A DNA stretch of 64,000 nucleotides from Neocallimastix lanati (nom. inval.) (Eukaryota; Neocallimastigomycota; Neocallimastigomycetes; Neocallimastigales; Neocallimastigaceae), in NCBI GenBank assembly GCA_016946835.1, contig JACVTC010000179.1, forward strand, positions 103,501 to 167,500, read 5' to 3'. The position numbers were made by a program, and so were the translations under genes. Of this stretch, positions 10,201-19,516 are shown piece by piece (position 1 is the first letter of the stretch; the number at the start of each line of letters is the position of its first letter). The notes beneath the pieces were generated by a model. It was not told where the DNA came from. It searched no databases and was given only the letters and a program-made list of their open reading frames with translations.

Positions 10201-11200
10201 CAAAACATATCAAAGACTTAAGAAAAACTTTTATTGGAATCATATGATTAAAGATATCAAAAGAATTGTTAGTAATTGTGAAAAATGCCAGTTAAATCGT
10301 CCTCAACCATATCCAGAACCAACCGAAAACCATCCAACTAAAGTGGAGGGTCCCTTTGTGCATTTAGGATTAGATATTATAGGACCGTTACCAAAAACAA
10401 GAAATAATAATCAATATATTATAGTAACTATTGATTACTTTACCAAATGGGTTGAAGCCGAACCCACTGAAAACATAACTTCCTCTGATATAATTAAATT
10501 TTTAATAAATGTTTTTGCAAGACATTGCGTGCCTCAAGTTATTACCACCGATAATGGAGCATAATTCACCTCTGACATGACAAAAATCTTTCTTGACCTT
10601 TATGACGTTTATGTAAAATTCATAGCTACTTACCACCCTGAATCAAATGGCCTTACTGAAAATCGAAATAAAGAAATTGGAAAATTACTCCGTTTATTAG
10701 GAAGGAAAAATCAAGATTGGGATGAAGTTTTACCTTCTGCTTTATGGGCACTTCGAACTACCAAAAATACAGCTACTGGACATTCTAGTTTTGAATTAGT
10801 ATATGGAAGAGAAGACCAACAGCCTTATGATATAGCCATAAGAACAATTGAAAATGCAGGTAAATCATATGATGAAATTTTAATGGAAAAATTTGTTCGT
10901 CATTATCAATGGACTAGAGAAGCATGCGAAAATGTGAAGAATGCTAACAAGTATTGGGCAACAAGACGAGAAGAACAAATAAGTATGAAAAAAGGAAAAG
11001 AATTAAAAGCTGGTGATCTTGTTCTTGTTAGAAACTTTAACCGCACTAAGCTAGAACCATATTACAATGGACCATTTAAAATTTTAAAAATTCAATTCAA
11101 CACAGCAACCCTAATCGATCAGAAGACTGGAAAGCAACTCGATAGGAATGTTCACTTTAAAAATTTAGTAAAGTTTAACTCCGCTTACAGAGAAGCTTGA
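7196..11200 (+). pseudogene. pol: Pol of Element I (protease-RT-RNase H-integrase), two nonsense codons
   Basis: One frame of about 1,335 codons entered by frameshift at 7196 and broken by TGA (9641-9643, at the RNase H start, where Element V has GGA) and TAA (10,562-10,564, after integrase DNGA, where a CAA is expected). Domain order: a long basic and acidic linker; protease with LIDSCS (8123-8131); RT with LDLFSGFHQI and FIDD (9176-9181); RNase H (TDLEGTALFYC, TDHKPL); integrase zinc-binding HHCC (HNIGHEGYYK...CEKCQ), the D,D-35-E core, and a C-terminal GPF module (YYNGPFKIL). The Met at 7385 is only an internal codon of the fusion. RT also has GARST where Element V has GAPST. The product would make and integrate cDNA. 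Confidence 0.85.
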
Positions 11201-11208
11201 GTCTTCGT

Positions 11209-11218
11209 CGGGGCATCT
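11209..11218 (+). promoter_or_regulatory. Polypurine tract region of Element I
   Basis: CGGGGCATCT directly precedes the 3' LTR. The motif GGGGGC(A/G)TCT is found at the same place in Elements III, IV and V, so it is the likely plus-strand primer. It is a short G run followed by C(A/G)TCT rather than a long purine tract. Confidence 0.6.
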
Positions 11219-12015
11219 TGATAAGAATGTACTAAATAATGCATTCTTAATTAAATCTACGATTTATTTCTAATACATTATGTGTACATTATTATTTTTG
11301 TACTTTAATAAATTTTTAAATCCAAAGATCAAAAATTAAATCAAAAATTATATTAAACTTTATATTTTTATATTAAATCTTATATTAATAGTAATATTTT
11401 TATATATTTAAAACTTATATTAGCAATATTAATAATAAATCTTATTTTTTTTATTTTTATATTAATAATGAAATTTTGTATTAATAATATTTTTATATAT
11501 TGATGATTAAAAATTTATATATTATAATTTAACTTTTATTATAAAATTTTATATCGAAATGTTTTATTTTATATTGAAAAATATTTTATTTTATTAAAAA
11601 CCTTTATATTAGAATAGTATTTTTATTTTTATTTGAATATTTTAACAGATTGTAATAAAAATTATAGCCAATTAAATAAATTCTTATTAGTAATATTTTA
11701 GATAGATTATAAAAAAAAAAAAAAATGTTTTATTAATATTATAAATGTATTTTATTTATATTGTTATAATTAAATTTTATATAATTGATTAAAAAACTCA
11801 ATTTAAATTTAATAGTTTTTATAAAAAAAAAAATAAATAAAATGTAATTTAGTGGCAAGAACAACTTTTATGCTTTGAAAAAAGTATAAATAATTGTAAA
11901 TTTTGCTACTAATTTTTAAATATCATCAAATAAATTTATAAATAAAAATAATAAATAAATAAATAAAATTTGTGTTTCTTACTTTATTTTTATTTAATTC
12001 TCTAAAATCTTAACA
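11219..12015 (+). repeat. LTR-A, 3' LTR of Element I
   Basis: 797 bp, nearly identical to the 5' LTR, with a few substitutions and A-run length changes. It is followed by the TTAT duplication and the rest of LTR-G copy 3. Confidence 0.85.
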
Positions 12016-12019
12016 TTAT

Positions 12020-12255
12020 ATATATTTGAAAAAATTAATTATAATATTTATATAAGAGAGTAATAATAATAATTTATGTAATAATTAATAATTAATAATA
12101 AATAAAGAGAACATTAAAAAGATATATTTATTACTTTATTTTATATTATTGTATGTTTCTATTTAATATTAGAATATATTATTTTGTCATAATTCCTTAT
12201 TGTCATTGCCCATAAATAAATATTAATTTAGATACATAAATAAAATACCGTATCA
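12020..12255. repeat. LTR-G copy 3, right part
   Basis: It continues the unit interrupted at 3989 and ends CCGTATCA. TTTG (12,256-12,259) follows, then the LTR of Element II, so Element II abuts LTR-G in the same way as the other chain members. Confidence 0.8.
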
Positions 12256-12259
12256 TTTG

Positions 12260-12816
12260 TGTAAAAGGTAAGTTTATTATTAACTAAGATAACGAATAAT
12301 AATTAAATCTAAAAGCTAAGATAACTTAACACCTCTCTATTCGAGTTGTTAATAATAAACACTAAATTAATTAATTCTATAATTATTATTTCTTATTACA
12401 CTAGAGTATAGCGCAGTACTTTATAACTCTATTTGTTATCAGTTACTGGGCTTACACTGAGTAATATTTTTTATTTAATAATTATATTTTTATTTATCAA
12501 TATTAATATTTATAATAACAATTTACGTTAATAGTAACGCTAGTGCGTTACAGTTACAAGTTCAATTATTATTTATACATGTCAATAATATTATAATTGG
12601 TAAATAATTTAATTTAACTTAGTTTACTAATCACTAAATAAAATATATTTAAATAAGTATTTAACTATATAATTATTTATAAAATAATAAAATTTAATGT
12701 ACGAAAGTAACAAAAGATTTTATTTGATTAGCCGAAATTGTTAGCTGTTTAGAGATACGTTACGTAACCAAAGAACTATCATTGGATAGGCTTGAAGTTA
12801 CCATGTATCTGTTACA
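12260..12816 (-). repeat. 3' LTR of Element II
   Basis: On the minus strand it starts TGTAACAGATAC and ends CCTTTTACA (TGTAA/TTACA ends). A TATAAAG lies near 12,426 on the minus strand. The outer flank is TTTG (12,256-12,259). Confidence 0.75.
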
Positions 12817-12840
12817 AGGCCTCTCCCAAGGAGCAAGCTT

Positions 12841-15800
12841 CTAATGGTTGACGACGCTAGCGATGAACTGGCTATAGCTAAAATCTTGGTAATCCTCCAG
12901 CAATTCTGCGTAGTGAGGATTGTCGTCGATCACGTCGGCGTGGACCCACTCTTGTTTATCATTCTGGTACGCAACCAGGTATTGATAAAGTCCTTGATGT
13001 TTCCTTGATCCAAGGATATGAATTATCTTTTGGTTTTCTGCAGGAGCCGGCACTAATGTTTTAGGTAAGTTGTAAAATGGTTCCAATTCACTCACATGGA
13101 ACACTGGATACATATTTGGGAAGGGTGAACGACTTATATCTAATCTATAATTCTTCTTTTCTTCGTCGACACCAACTACCTTGAATGGTCCGAATTTCCT
13201 TGTTGTAAGTTTGTAGAATGGCAACGCGTCATAATTTTCAGGTTTCTTTAGCCATACTTTATCTAACAACCTGTACCTAGGGTAATTATCTGTACGGGTC
13301 TTATCCATATTATCCAGGTATCTTGTTTGGGCGATTTCTAGGATGTGCTTTAGGTTTCCCAAGTTGTGAGCAAAGCTATCGATCATTTTAGCTCCGCCTA
13401 ACGAGTGTACTAAATCGGCTGTCTTAGGGGAGTTGTGTACCTGGTAGTTATATAAGGTGAGGAAAGGAGATTGTTGGGTGGAAGCGTGGATTGCGTTGTT
13501 ATAGCAGAACTCTGCTAAGAACAAGTAGTCCATCCAACTTTCATCATCGTAGGTTCCCACAAAGCACCGTAAATAAGTCTCTACGTAGGCATTGTTCCTT
13601 TCCACTTGGCCTACTGTCTCGTGGTGACTAGTGGTAGCATGGTTTACTTCGGTCCCGAAGAACTCTAGTAGCTCCTTCCATACCTGACTGGTGAACTGAA
13701 CTCCTCTATCAGTTGTAACTACCTTAGGGAATCCATGCAGCCTGTAAATCTCCTTTAGGAATGCGTCAGCAGTCTCGTTAGCGTTGGGCACATGTTTAAA
13801 TCCTATCAGGTGTATCATCTTGGTTAATTTATCGCAGCATACTAAGATACAGCCTGCTCTTTTCGTTTCCCAAACATAACCACTATTGGTCCTTACTCTA
13901 CTCTTCACTGGCAGATCAGTTATAAAATCCAATTGTACCTCTTGCCAGGGTAATTCCGCGACCGGAACTCTTACCGCAGTACCATATTCTTTATAGCGAT
14001 CATCCTTCTTAGTAGCGCAGGTTCTACAAGCTTTCACGTAGCCTGATATATCCTTCCTCATCTTCGGCCAGTAGAAATTCCTAGATACTAGGTCCGAAGT
14101 CTTATCAATTCCTAAGTGTCCTGCGTACTCCGAGTCATGGTTTAATTGAATAATTGTTTTCCTGAACATTGTGGGCACGTAAATTTGTTCAGGGTTTTCC
14201 TTTCTAACCAGAAGGCCATCTACTTCTAGCCAATGCTTCTTGTTATAATTATTTCTGGCATCTTCTGCTAGATCTTTCATAATCTCTTGGGCCATTTTGT
14301 CCTGTCGGTAGGCCTGCTTGATATCGTCCACGAAATTGGTAGCTAAGGCTAGATAACTAGCTTCTCCATCTACGTCATCAAATCCTACCAATTGATCGGG
14401 TTTTAATAGACTATCTTTATCAAATTCTTTACCCTCAGTTTTCTCTGTTTCAACTCTTGAGAGGGCGTCAGCTTTACCATTTTTCTTCCCAGGTCTGTAA
14501 ACTATTTCAAACCAGTATGTGGCGAATAGTTCTTGCCATCTAATTTGCCTAGGAGTTAGTAATTGTGGTTTGGTAGCGAACAACAGATTTCTGTGGTCAC
14601 TATAAACAATAATCTTATGCTTCGCACCTTGAAGCAAGTCGCCATTCTGTAAAAGCAGTTTTAATGGCTAATAGTTCTTTCTCTGTAATCGAATAATTTA
14701 CTTCAGCCTTACTAAGTGTCTTAGAATAATAATATATCGGATGAAGGGTACCATCGTCTCCTTTCTGTGACAGCACACCTCCTATCGCGTAATTACTAGC
14801 ATCACATTCAACGAAGAACTGTTTCTCGTGGTCAGGGTAAGCTAGTACTGGCGGAGAGGTAAGCATTTCCTTTAATTTGTGAAACGCGGCCAATCCTTCT
14901 TCGCTCCATTCAAATTTTTCTTTCTTTGAGGTCATTTTGAATAGCGGTTTAGCTATTTCAGAGAAATTCTTAATAAAATTCCTGTAATAATTGCAAAAGC
15001 CTAAGAAGCTTTGCATCTGCTTGATATTTTCTGGTTGTGGCCATTCTGCCACGGCCTTAATCTTTTCTGGGTCAGTCTCTACACCATCCTTGCTGACCAC
15101 ATGGCCTAAAAATGAGATCTTTAACTTATGTAACTCACATTTGGACATCTTAGCTACGAGTTTATGTTGTATCAGCTTCTTTAAAATCGTTCGAACATGC
15201 TCTACATGTTCCTCCAAAGTTTTGGAATATACGACGATGTCATCTAGGTAGACTTGACAGTACTTCCCGATATCCTCGCTGAAGACATCATTCACGAAGC
15301 TTTGGAACACTGCTGGTGCATTGGTTAGCCCAAAAGGCATTACCAAATGTTCAAAGTGTCCAAACTTGGTGTTGAAGGCTGTCTTGTACTCATCACCTTC
15401 TCGAATTCGTACCAAGTTATAGGCAGATTTTAGGTCGAACTTGGAGAACACAACTGCTCCTTTCATAGCTTCGAACACTGCACTAATTCTTGGGATCGGA
15501 TAGGCGTTGCGTTTAGTCCATTGGTTCAGTTTGCGATAATCCATGCAAAGTCGTAGCTCACCTGATTTCTTCGGCACGAACAATACAGGGTAACCCGCCG
15601 GAGATTCTGACCTTCTTATAAACCCCTTAGCTAAATTTTCATCAATATATTCTTTAAGTGCTTTCTCTTCTTTAGGACTCGTTGGGTAGATAGCTCCTTT
15701 ATAAAGTGGTGCATCAGGCTCTAGTTCTATTTTGCAATCATACGGACTGTGCTCTGGTAATGTCTCAGCGATTTCTTCATTGAATGCTTCCGTTAAGTCT

Positions 15801-16069
15801 TCATAATACTTATCTATAATTTCGCCTATTGACAATAGTTTCTCAAGTCCCACTTTTCTGATTGTTTCCGCCGCCGAATCCTCTTGCGTGATCATGGCTA
15901 GATGATCTTTTGTCTGGCTATCTTTTTGTGCACTACTTTCCGTAGGGTTTTTATTAATTTCGCTCTCCTTTAGATTTTTAGTCTTCTGTACCTTGAACCA
16001 ATCTGCCCATTTATCGTAATCCACTAAGTAATCGTAGTAATCCATCGTATACTCAATTCCTCTATCACG
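12841..16069 (-). pseudogene. pol: Pol of Element II (RT, RNase H, integrase, chromodomain), frameshifted
   Basis: The frame continues that of gag-protease after a TAA (16,072-16,070), as in single-ORF chromoviruses, so the TAA is either a nonsense change or a readthrough site. RT shows RLCMDYRKLNQWT and YLDD (VYLDDIVVYSK), then RNase H with FFVECDASNYAIGGVL. Near 14,635 the frame shifts (EWR then LLQGAKHKI), best explained by loss of two bases. The second part (14,637-12,841) has RNase H DHRNL, the HHCC finger (HDSEYAGHL...CRTCATKK), the D,D-35-E core (TTDRGVQFTS, then VERNN), and at residues 538-587 of that part a chromodomain (ILGSRKHQGLYQYLVAY, WVHADVI, AELLEDY). Chromodomains direct integration to marked chromatin in this family. 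Confidence 0.85.
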
Positions 16070-18208
16070 TTAATATTGCCTCGTTAATTCATACACCGTG
16101 TCCTTCAACTTCTGGTTATCAATAACCTGATTTATAATTTTGGTAATTCTCGCTGTAGGTTGAATCTCCTTTTGCACAGCTTCTTCTCTTTCTTCTGGGA
16201 GTTGCACCATGTAGATACTTTCACCTGCACACTCTTCTGGTGAGTCTACATCTGGTAGCCCTGGTCTTTCGCCATCTATTTTATATACCTTAGGCTGTTG
16301 ATCATGGACGTCAATCTTTCTATAGATTAAATGTCTATCCATGAATCTTGATCCCAGAATGATCGTTCTCGGCATAGCCTCGGCTAGCCTGCATCTTGTA
16401 TTAAAGTCATACCATTTGACTTTACCAGCACGCTCTTCGACCAGCTTAATCTTAATCTTGAACTCTTCCGTAACCTGTGGTATCAGCACTTTACCAGCGG
16501 CAGTAGTGAACGTTAAGGGACGGTCTTCTGTCTTGAGTCCCATCTCCTTGGCTAACTGCGGATGGATCATGTTGATCTGTGATCCAGTATCGTACAGCAC
16601 ATTTAAATCTTGGAGCCCCTCTTTGGTACGAAGATTACTTATCTTGGCCTCAGGCACAAATTCTTCGCACTCAGACCCAGCTTGCATTAGAAGTGCTGTC
16701 TTGGGAATTGGATTATTACTGCTGGTACGTGAGTCTTTATAGTAATTTTGTTTTTCGCTTGGTCTCATACTGAAATCTTTACCACTATTGTGGTTATATC
16801 CATCCTTCTTGTTTTTATCGTAATTGTTTTGCTTAGTAAGCTCTTTCCTACTGAAATCTCTTTTATCGCCTGGGCGATTATCGCTGTTCCTCCGTCTTTT
16901 GGCTTCAATATCCTTGGAGGGTCTTCGCGGGTCCATCATTCCAAGTAGGGCCATGATGGCTATCTTCCTCTCGCGGTTGTATTCGTATCTTTCTAGGTAA
17001 TCGTCTTTGTAATCCGCGGGGAATGTGTCGCATCTCCTTAGACAAGTCACGTAATCTTCTAAGGTTTGCTTTTCCGCAGGTAGATCATAAAAGGCTTCAC
17101 GAACCGATGGTCTAACTTGTTGTACGAGTAGTAGTCTTTTGGTTTCATCTGTTAGCTGAAGTATTCTACTTAACCTATTGAATTCTGATAGGTATTCATA
17201 GGCTTTACCCCAATCGTGCCTAAGTTTAAGCATTGCTGTTTTAACTTCTTCCAAGGTTCTTTCACTTTTAAATTCCTTCAGCAATCTATCCATCAACCTT
17301 TGAGGTTGTGGGTCATCTCGTTGTTTGAATACTTCGTCCATTTGGTACCACTTCTTAGCAGTTCCTTGTAAGTGGTCCTCAATAAAGTACAACATAGCCG
17401 TGGGCTCGCTTTGGTAATACTTCTGGTGTCTACCAAAGTACCTTTTTAACCTGTCAATAAATGATTCTACATCCCCAGTTTCACCATTGAACATTGGGAT
17501 GTCTCGTTCGTACTTCACAGGGTACGCGTCGGTCATAACCACATCTTCCATCGCACTTCTGGTCATTATAGGCGGCGTGAAGTGGTGATAACTACCGTAT
17601 CTTGCTTCTTTAGTATCTATGTGTAGTGGGAAAGGTTTGCTCGTCGAAGCCTGCTCCTTATTCTGAGCATCCAAAGCCAGCTTACCCAGTCGTTCGATCT
17701 CCTGTTGCTGTACCTGGTTAATGGCCATTAGCTTCTCGATTTTTTCTTCGAGCTCATTCAAGTGTACCTTATCCCTTTCTTGGTTCGCATCCAAGAATTC
17801 CTCAATCTTGAACAATTTTTGACCTTTATCCTCTAGGTCTTGTTGTATTTGTTTTCCTTTTATCTGGTCCGCATCCAGATAGGTTTCAATCTTTTTGATT
17901 TCAGCTTTAACAGCGGCCTCTTTATCTTTACTTTCAGCAAGTTGCTGACTTAGATACGCTTGTACCTTTTGAAGCTCTAGCACACTAGCTTGGCTACTAG
18001 ACTCCTCTTCTTCCACACGCCTCTCAACCTCTCCAAATCGTTGGTCCACAGCGGGGATAAAGTTGCTTAGTTCGGCTTCAATTTTAGCGAATCTCATTTC
18101 ACTTTGGTTTTGCATCTGTTCTATCATCGCAGCCGTCTGTTGCTGAGTGCTTATTATCATGTTCCTAAAGTCCTCCATCTGCTTACTCAGCAAAGCAGCA
18201 AAGTCCAT
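16070..18208 (-). CDS. gag: Gag-protease of Element II
   Basis: 712 codons from ATG 18,208. Residues about 60-200 are a long coiled coil with repeated Leu/Ile heptads and Lys/Glu. Residues about 235-400 are the capsid domain (FNGETGDVESFIDRLKRYF, AKKWYQM). Residues 410-500 are Arg/Lys/Asn-rich and replace the usual CCHC knuckle, which is absent. A retropepsin follows with canonical DTG (LYDTGSQINMI, codons at 16,591-16,583) and IILGSRFMD. The open frame also continues upstream of the ATG through a KKKK...SQPEASKPEASRPG stretch to about 18,307, so the true start may have been lost at the junction with Element III. Base composition is unlike its neighbours. Confidence 0.85.
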   Translation of the reverse strand: MDFAALLSKQMEDFRNMIISTQQQTAAMIEQMQNQSEMRFAKIEAELSNFIPAVDQRFGEVERRVEEEESSSQASVLELQKVQAYLSQQLAESKDKEAAVKAEIKKIETYLDADQIKGKQIQQDLEDKGQKLFKIEEFLDANQERDKVHLNELEEKIEKLMAINQVQQQEIERLGKLALDAQNKEQASTSKPFPLHIDTKEARYGSYHHFTPPIMTRSAMEDVVMTDAYPVKYERDIPMFNGETGDVESFIDRLKRYFGRHQKYYQSEPTAMLYFIEDHLQGTAKKWYQMDEVFKQRDDPQPQRLMDRLLKEFKSERTLEEVKTAMLKLRHDWGKAYEYLSEFNRLSRILQLTDETKRLLLVQQVRPSVREAFYDLPAEKQTLEDYVTCLRRCDTFPADYKDDYLERYEYNRERKIAIMALLGMMDPRRPSKDIEAKRRRNSDNRPGDKRDFSRKELTKQNNYDKNKKDGYNHNSGKDFSMRPSEKQNYYKDSRTSSNNPIPKTALLMQAGSECEEFVPEAKISNLRTKEGLQDLNVLYDTGSQINMIHPQLAKEMGLKTEDRPLTFTTAAGKVLIPQVTEEFKIKIKLVEERAGKVKWYDFNTRCRLAEAMPRTIILGSRFMDRHLIYRKIDVHDQQPKVYKIDGERPGLPDVDSPEECAGESIYMVQLPEEREEAVQKEIQPTARITKIINQVIDNQKLKDTVYELTRQY

Positions 18209-18326
18209 CGCTCCAGCATTAACATTTTTGCTTGAACTTTCTCCTTGGTTAGTCCCTGGCCTACTGGCTTCAGGTTTACTAGCCTCGGGTTGACTCTTCT
18301 TTTTTTTAATAAATTCTATTTATCAT

Positions 18327-19495
18327 GCCAAATTACAGAAAGCATTACCAAATCTTATCGAATATGGAAAAGATGTTGATGGATGGATGCATGAATTCGT
18401 CAGAGTGATGGAGCTCTACGATGTTGTGGAACCAAGAAGAATTTTTGTCTGGGCCAAAGAAGCAGTCGAAGAAGACATGCATGGGGCCTTAAACTCTTTA
18501 AAAAGTAAGAATGGAAACGAAATTAGATATCCCAGCTTCAAAGAAATCCAAGCTGCCGTTGAGGAGTACTTGCACATCACACCTAATGATAAATGTGCAG
18601 TATTAAAATCATTAAAAATTAATAATAAAGAAACTATAAAAAAATTTAATCATAGATACAAAATATTATATAAAGGCCTACCAAGAGAATATCAAAAACT
18701 AATTTCAATAAAGGACTATACTACTGCTATAAGTACACGGGTCTTTCCTTGTTCAAGAGTTATGACAACCGAATGCGAAACTTTATCTGAAGCTTTTAAG
18801 GTAGCTGAAGTATCCGAAGAAGCTGAAAAAGAAATAATCAGTAATATTGGGCAATATAATAATAAAAATAGATCTAATTTAATGTTTATGCAAAATTTGG
18901 ATAGTCCTATAATGAACCACCCATTTTATCAGAATTTTATGGAGAACCTTCTTATCAACATAATATAAATCAAAGTACTAATAGAAATGTTTACAATAAT
19001 AATTTTCGTCCACCTTTTAGAAGGAACAACCGAAACTTTAGTAATGGTTCAAGATTTATGAACCTCAATAATAATTATAATACTAACGTCAATCAAAGTA
19101 TGAATAATATCATGGATAACAACAACTATAATTATAATTATTTACCTAATAGAATACAAAATAGTAATAACTCTAATTACAATTATAAAAACAATAATAT
19201 TAGTAACGATAACAATACCAACAATATAGCTACCGCAGTTTCTCAAAATAGTAACGTATATGACAATAATAACAGTATTGATGCTAATATACTTACAACT
19301 ACCATAAATAGAAATCCAGGGGTTATTCCAAATAAGGAATATAATAAAAGTTTTAATAAAGACTACCAAAATAGGAAAACCACTTGTTTCCGTTGTTTCC
19401 AAAATGGGCACAAGGCTTCAAACTGCCCCTATTCGTTCAAACAATTAGCGGAAATGGAAGAAAGGGGAATGATCAACAAATCTTTAAACCACTAA
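18327..19495 (+). pseudogene. gag: Gag of Element III, 5'-truncated and frameshifted
   Basis: The open frame enters from the junction (AKLQKALPNLIEYGKDVDGW) ahead of the first good ATG at 18,387. The capsid-like region runs to about 18,880. Near 18,935 a missing T in a short T run shifts the frame: the first frame ends at 18,968, and the second continues as YGEPSYQHNINQSTNRN. The second part is a very long Asn/Tyr-rich segment, then a CCHC knuckle CFRCFQNGHKASNC, ending at the stop beside the frameshift heptamer. It would coat the element RNA if intact. Confidence 0.75.
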
Positions 19496-19516
19496 ATGGG
19501 AGAAGGATAACTTCCA
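19483..19516 (+). promoter_or_regulatory. -1 ribosomal frameshift signal, Element III
   Basis: TTTAAAC (19,483-19,489) is in phase T TTA AAC, with a 7-base spacer holding the TAA. The hairpin is TGGGAG (19,497-19,502) with CTTCCA (19,511-19,516), loop of eight bases. One G-C pair of the other elements is a G-U pair here, and pairing is kept. Confidence 0.8.

Larger units (their letters stand above)
3990..12015 (+). mobile_element. Element I: full-length Ty3/gypsy LTR retrotransposon
   Basis: About 8.0 kb: LTR (3990-4787), primer-binding site, long leader, gag, -1 frameshift site, pol (protease, RT, RNase H, integrase), polypurine tract, LTR (11,219-12,015). A 4-bp TTAT duplication (3986-3989 and 12,016-12,019) shows a simple insertion into LTR-G copy 3. 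The two LTRs are almost identical, so the insertion is fairly recent. Gag is intact, but pol has two in-frame stops, so this copy cannot make its own integrase without readthrough. Confidence 0.9.
12260..18310 (-). mobile_element. Element II: chromovirus (Ty3/gypsy with chromodomain), 5' end lost
   Basis: Read on the minus strand: gag-protease (18,208-16,070), pol (16,069-12,841), a GGGAGAGGCC polypurine tract (about 12,817-12,830) and a 557-bp 3' LTR (12,816-12,260). No 5' LTR or primer site is present. At about 18,301-18,326 the sequence passes directly into the gag of oppositely oriented Element III. Its coding DNA is clearly richer in G and C than every other element here. It has one nonsense codon and one small deletion. 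Confidence 0.85.

Noticed and set aside
19384-19488. Apparent start of Element III pol at 19,384
   Set aside because: These 35 codons only overlap gag out of frame. The pol product is expected to begin at the frameshift site 19,483-19,489.
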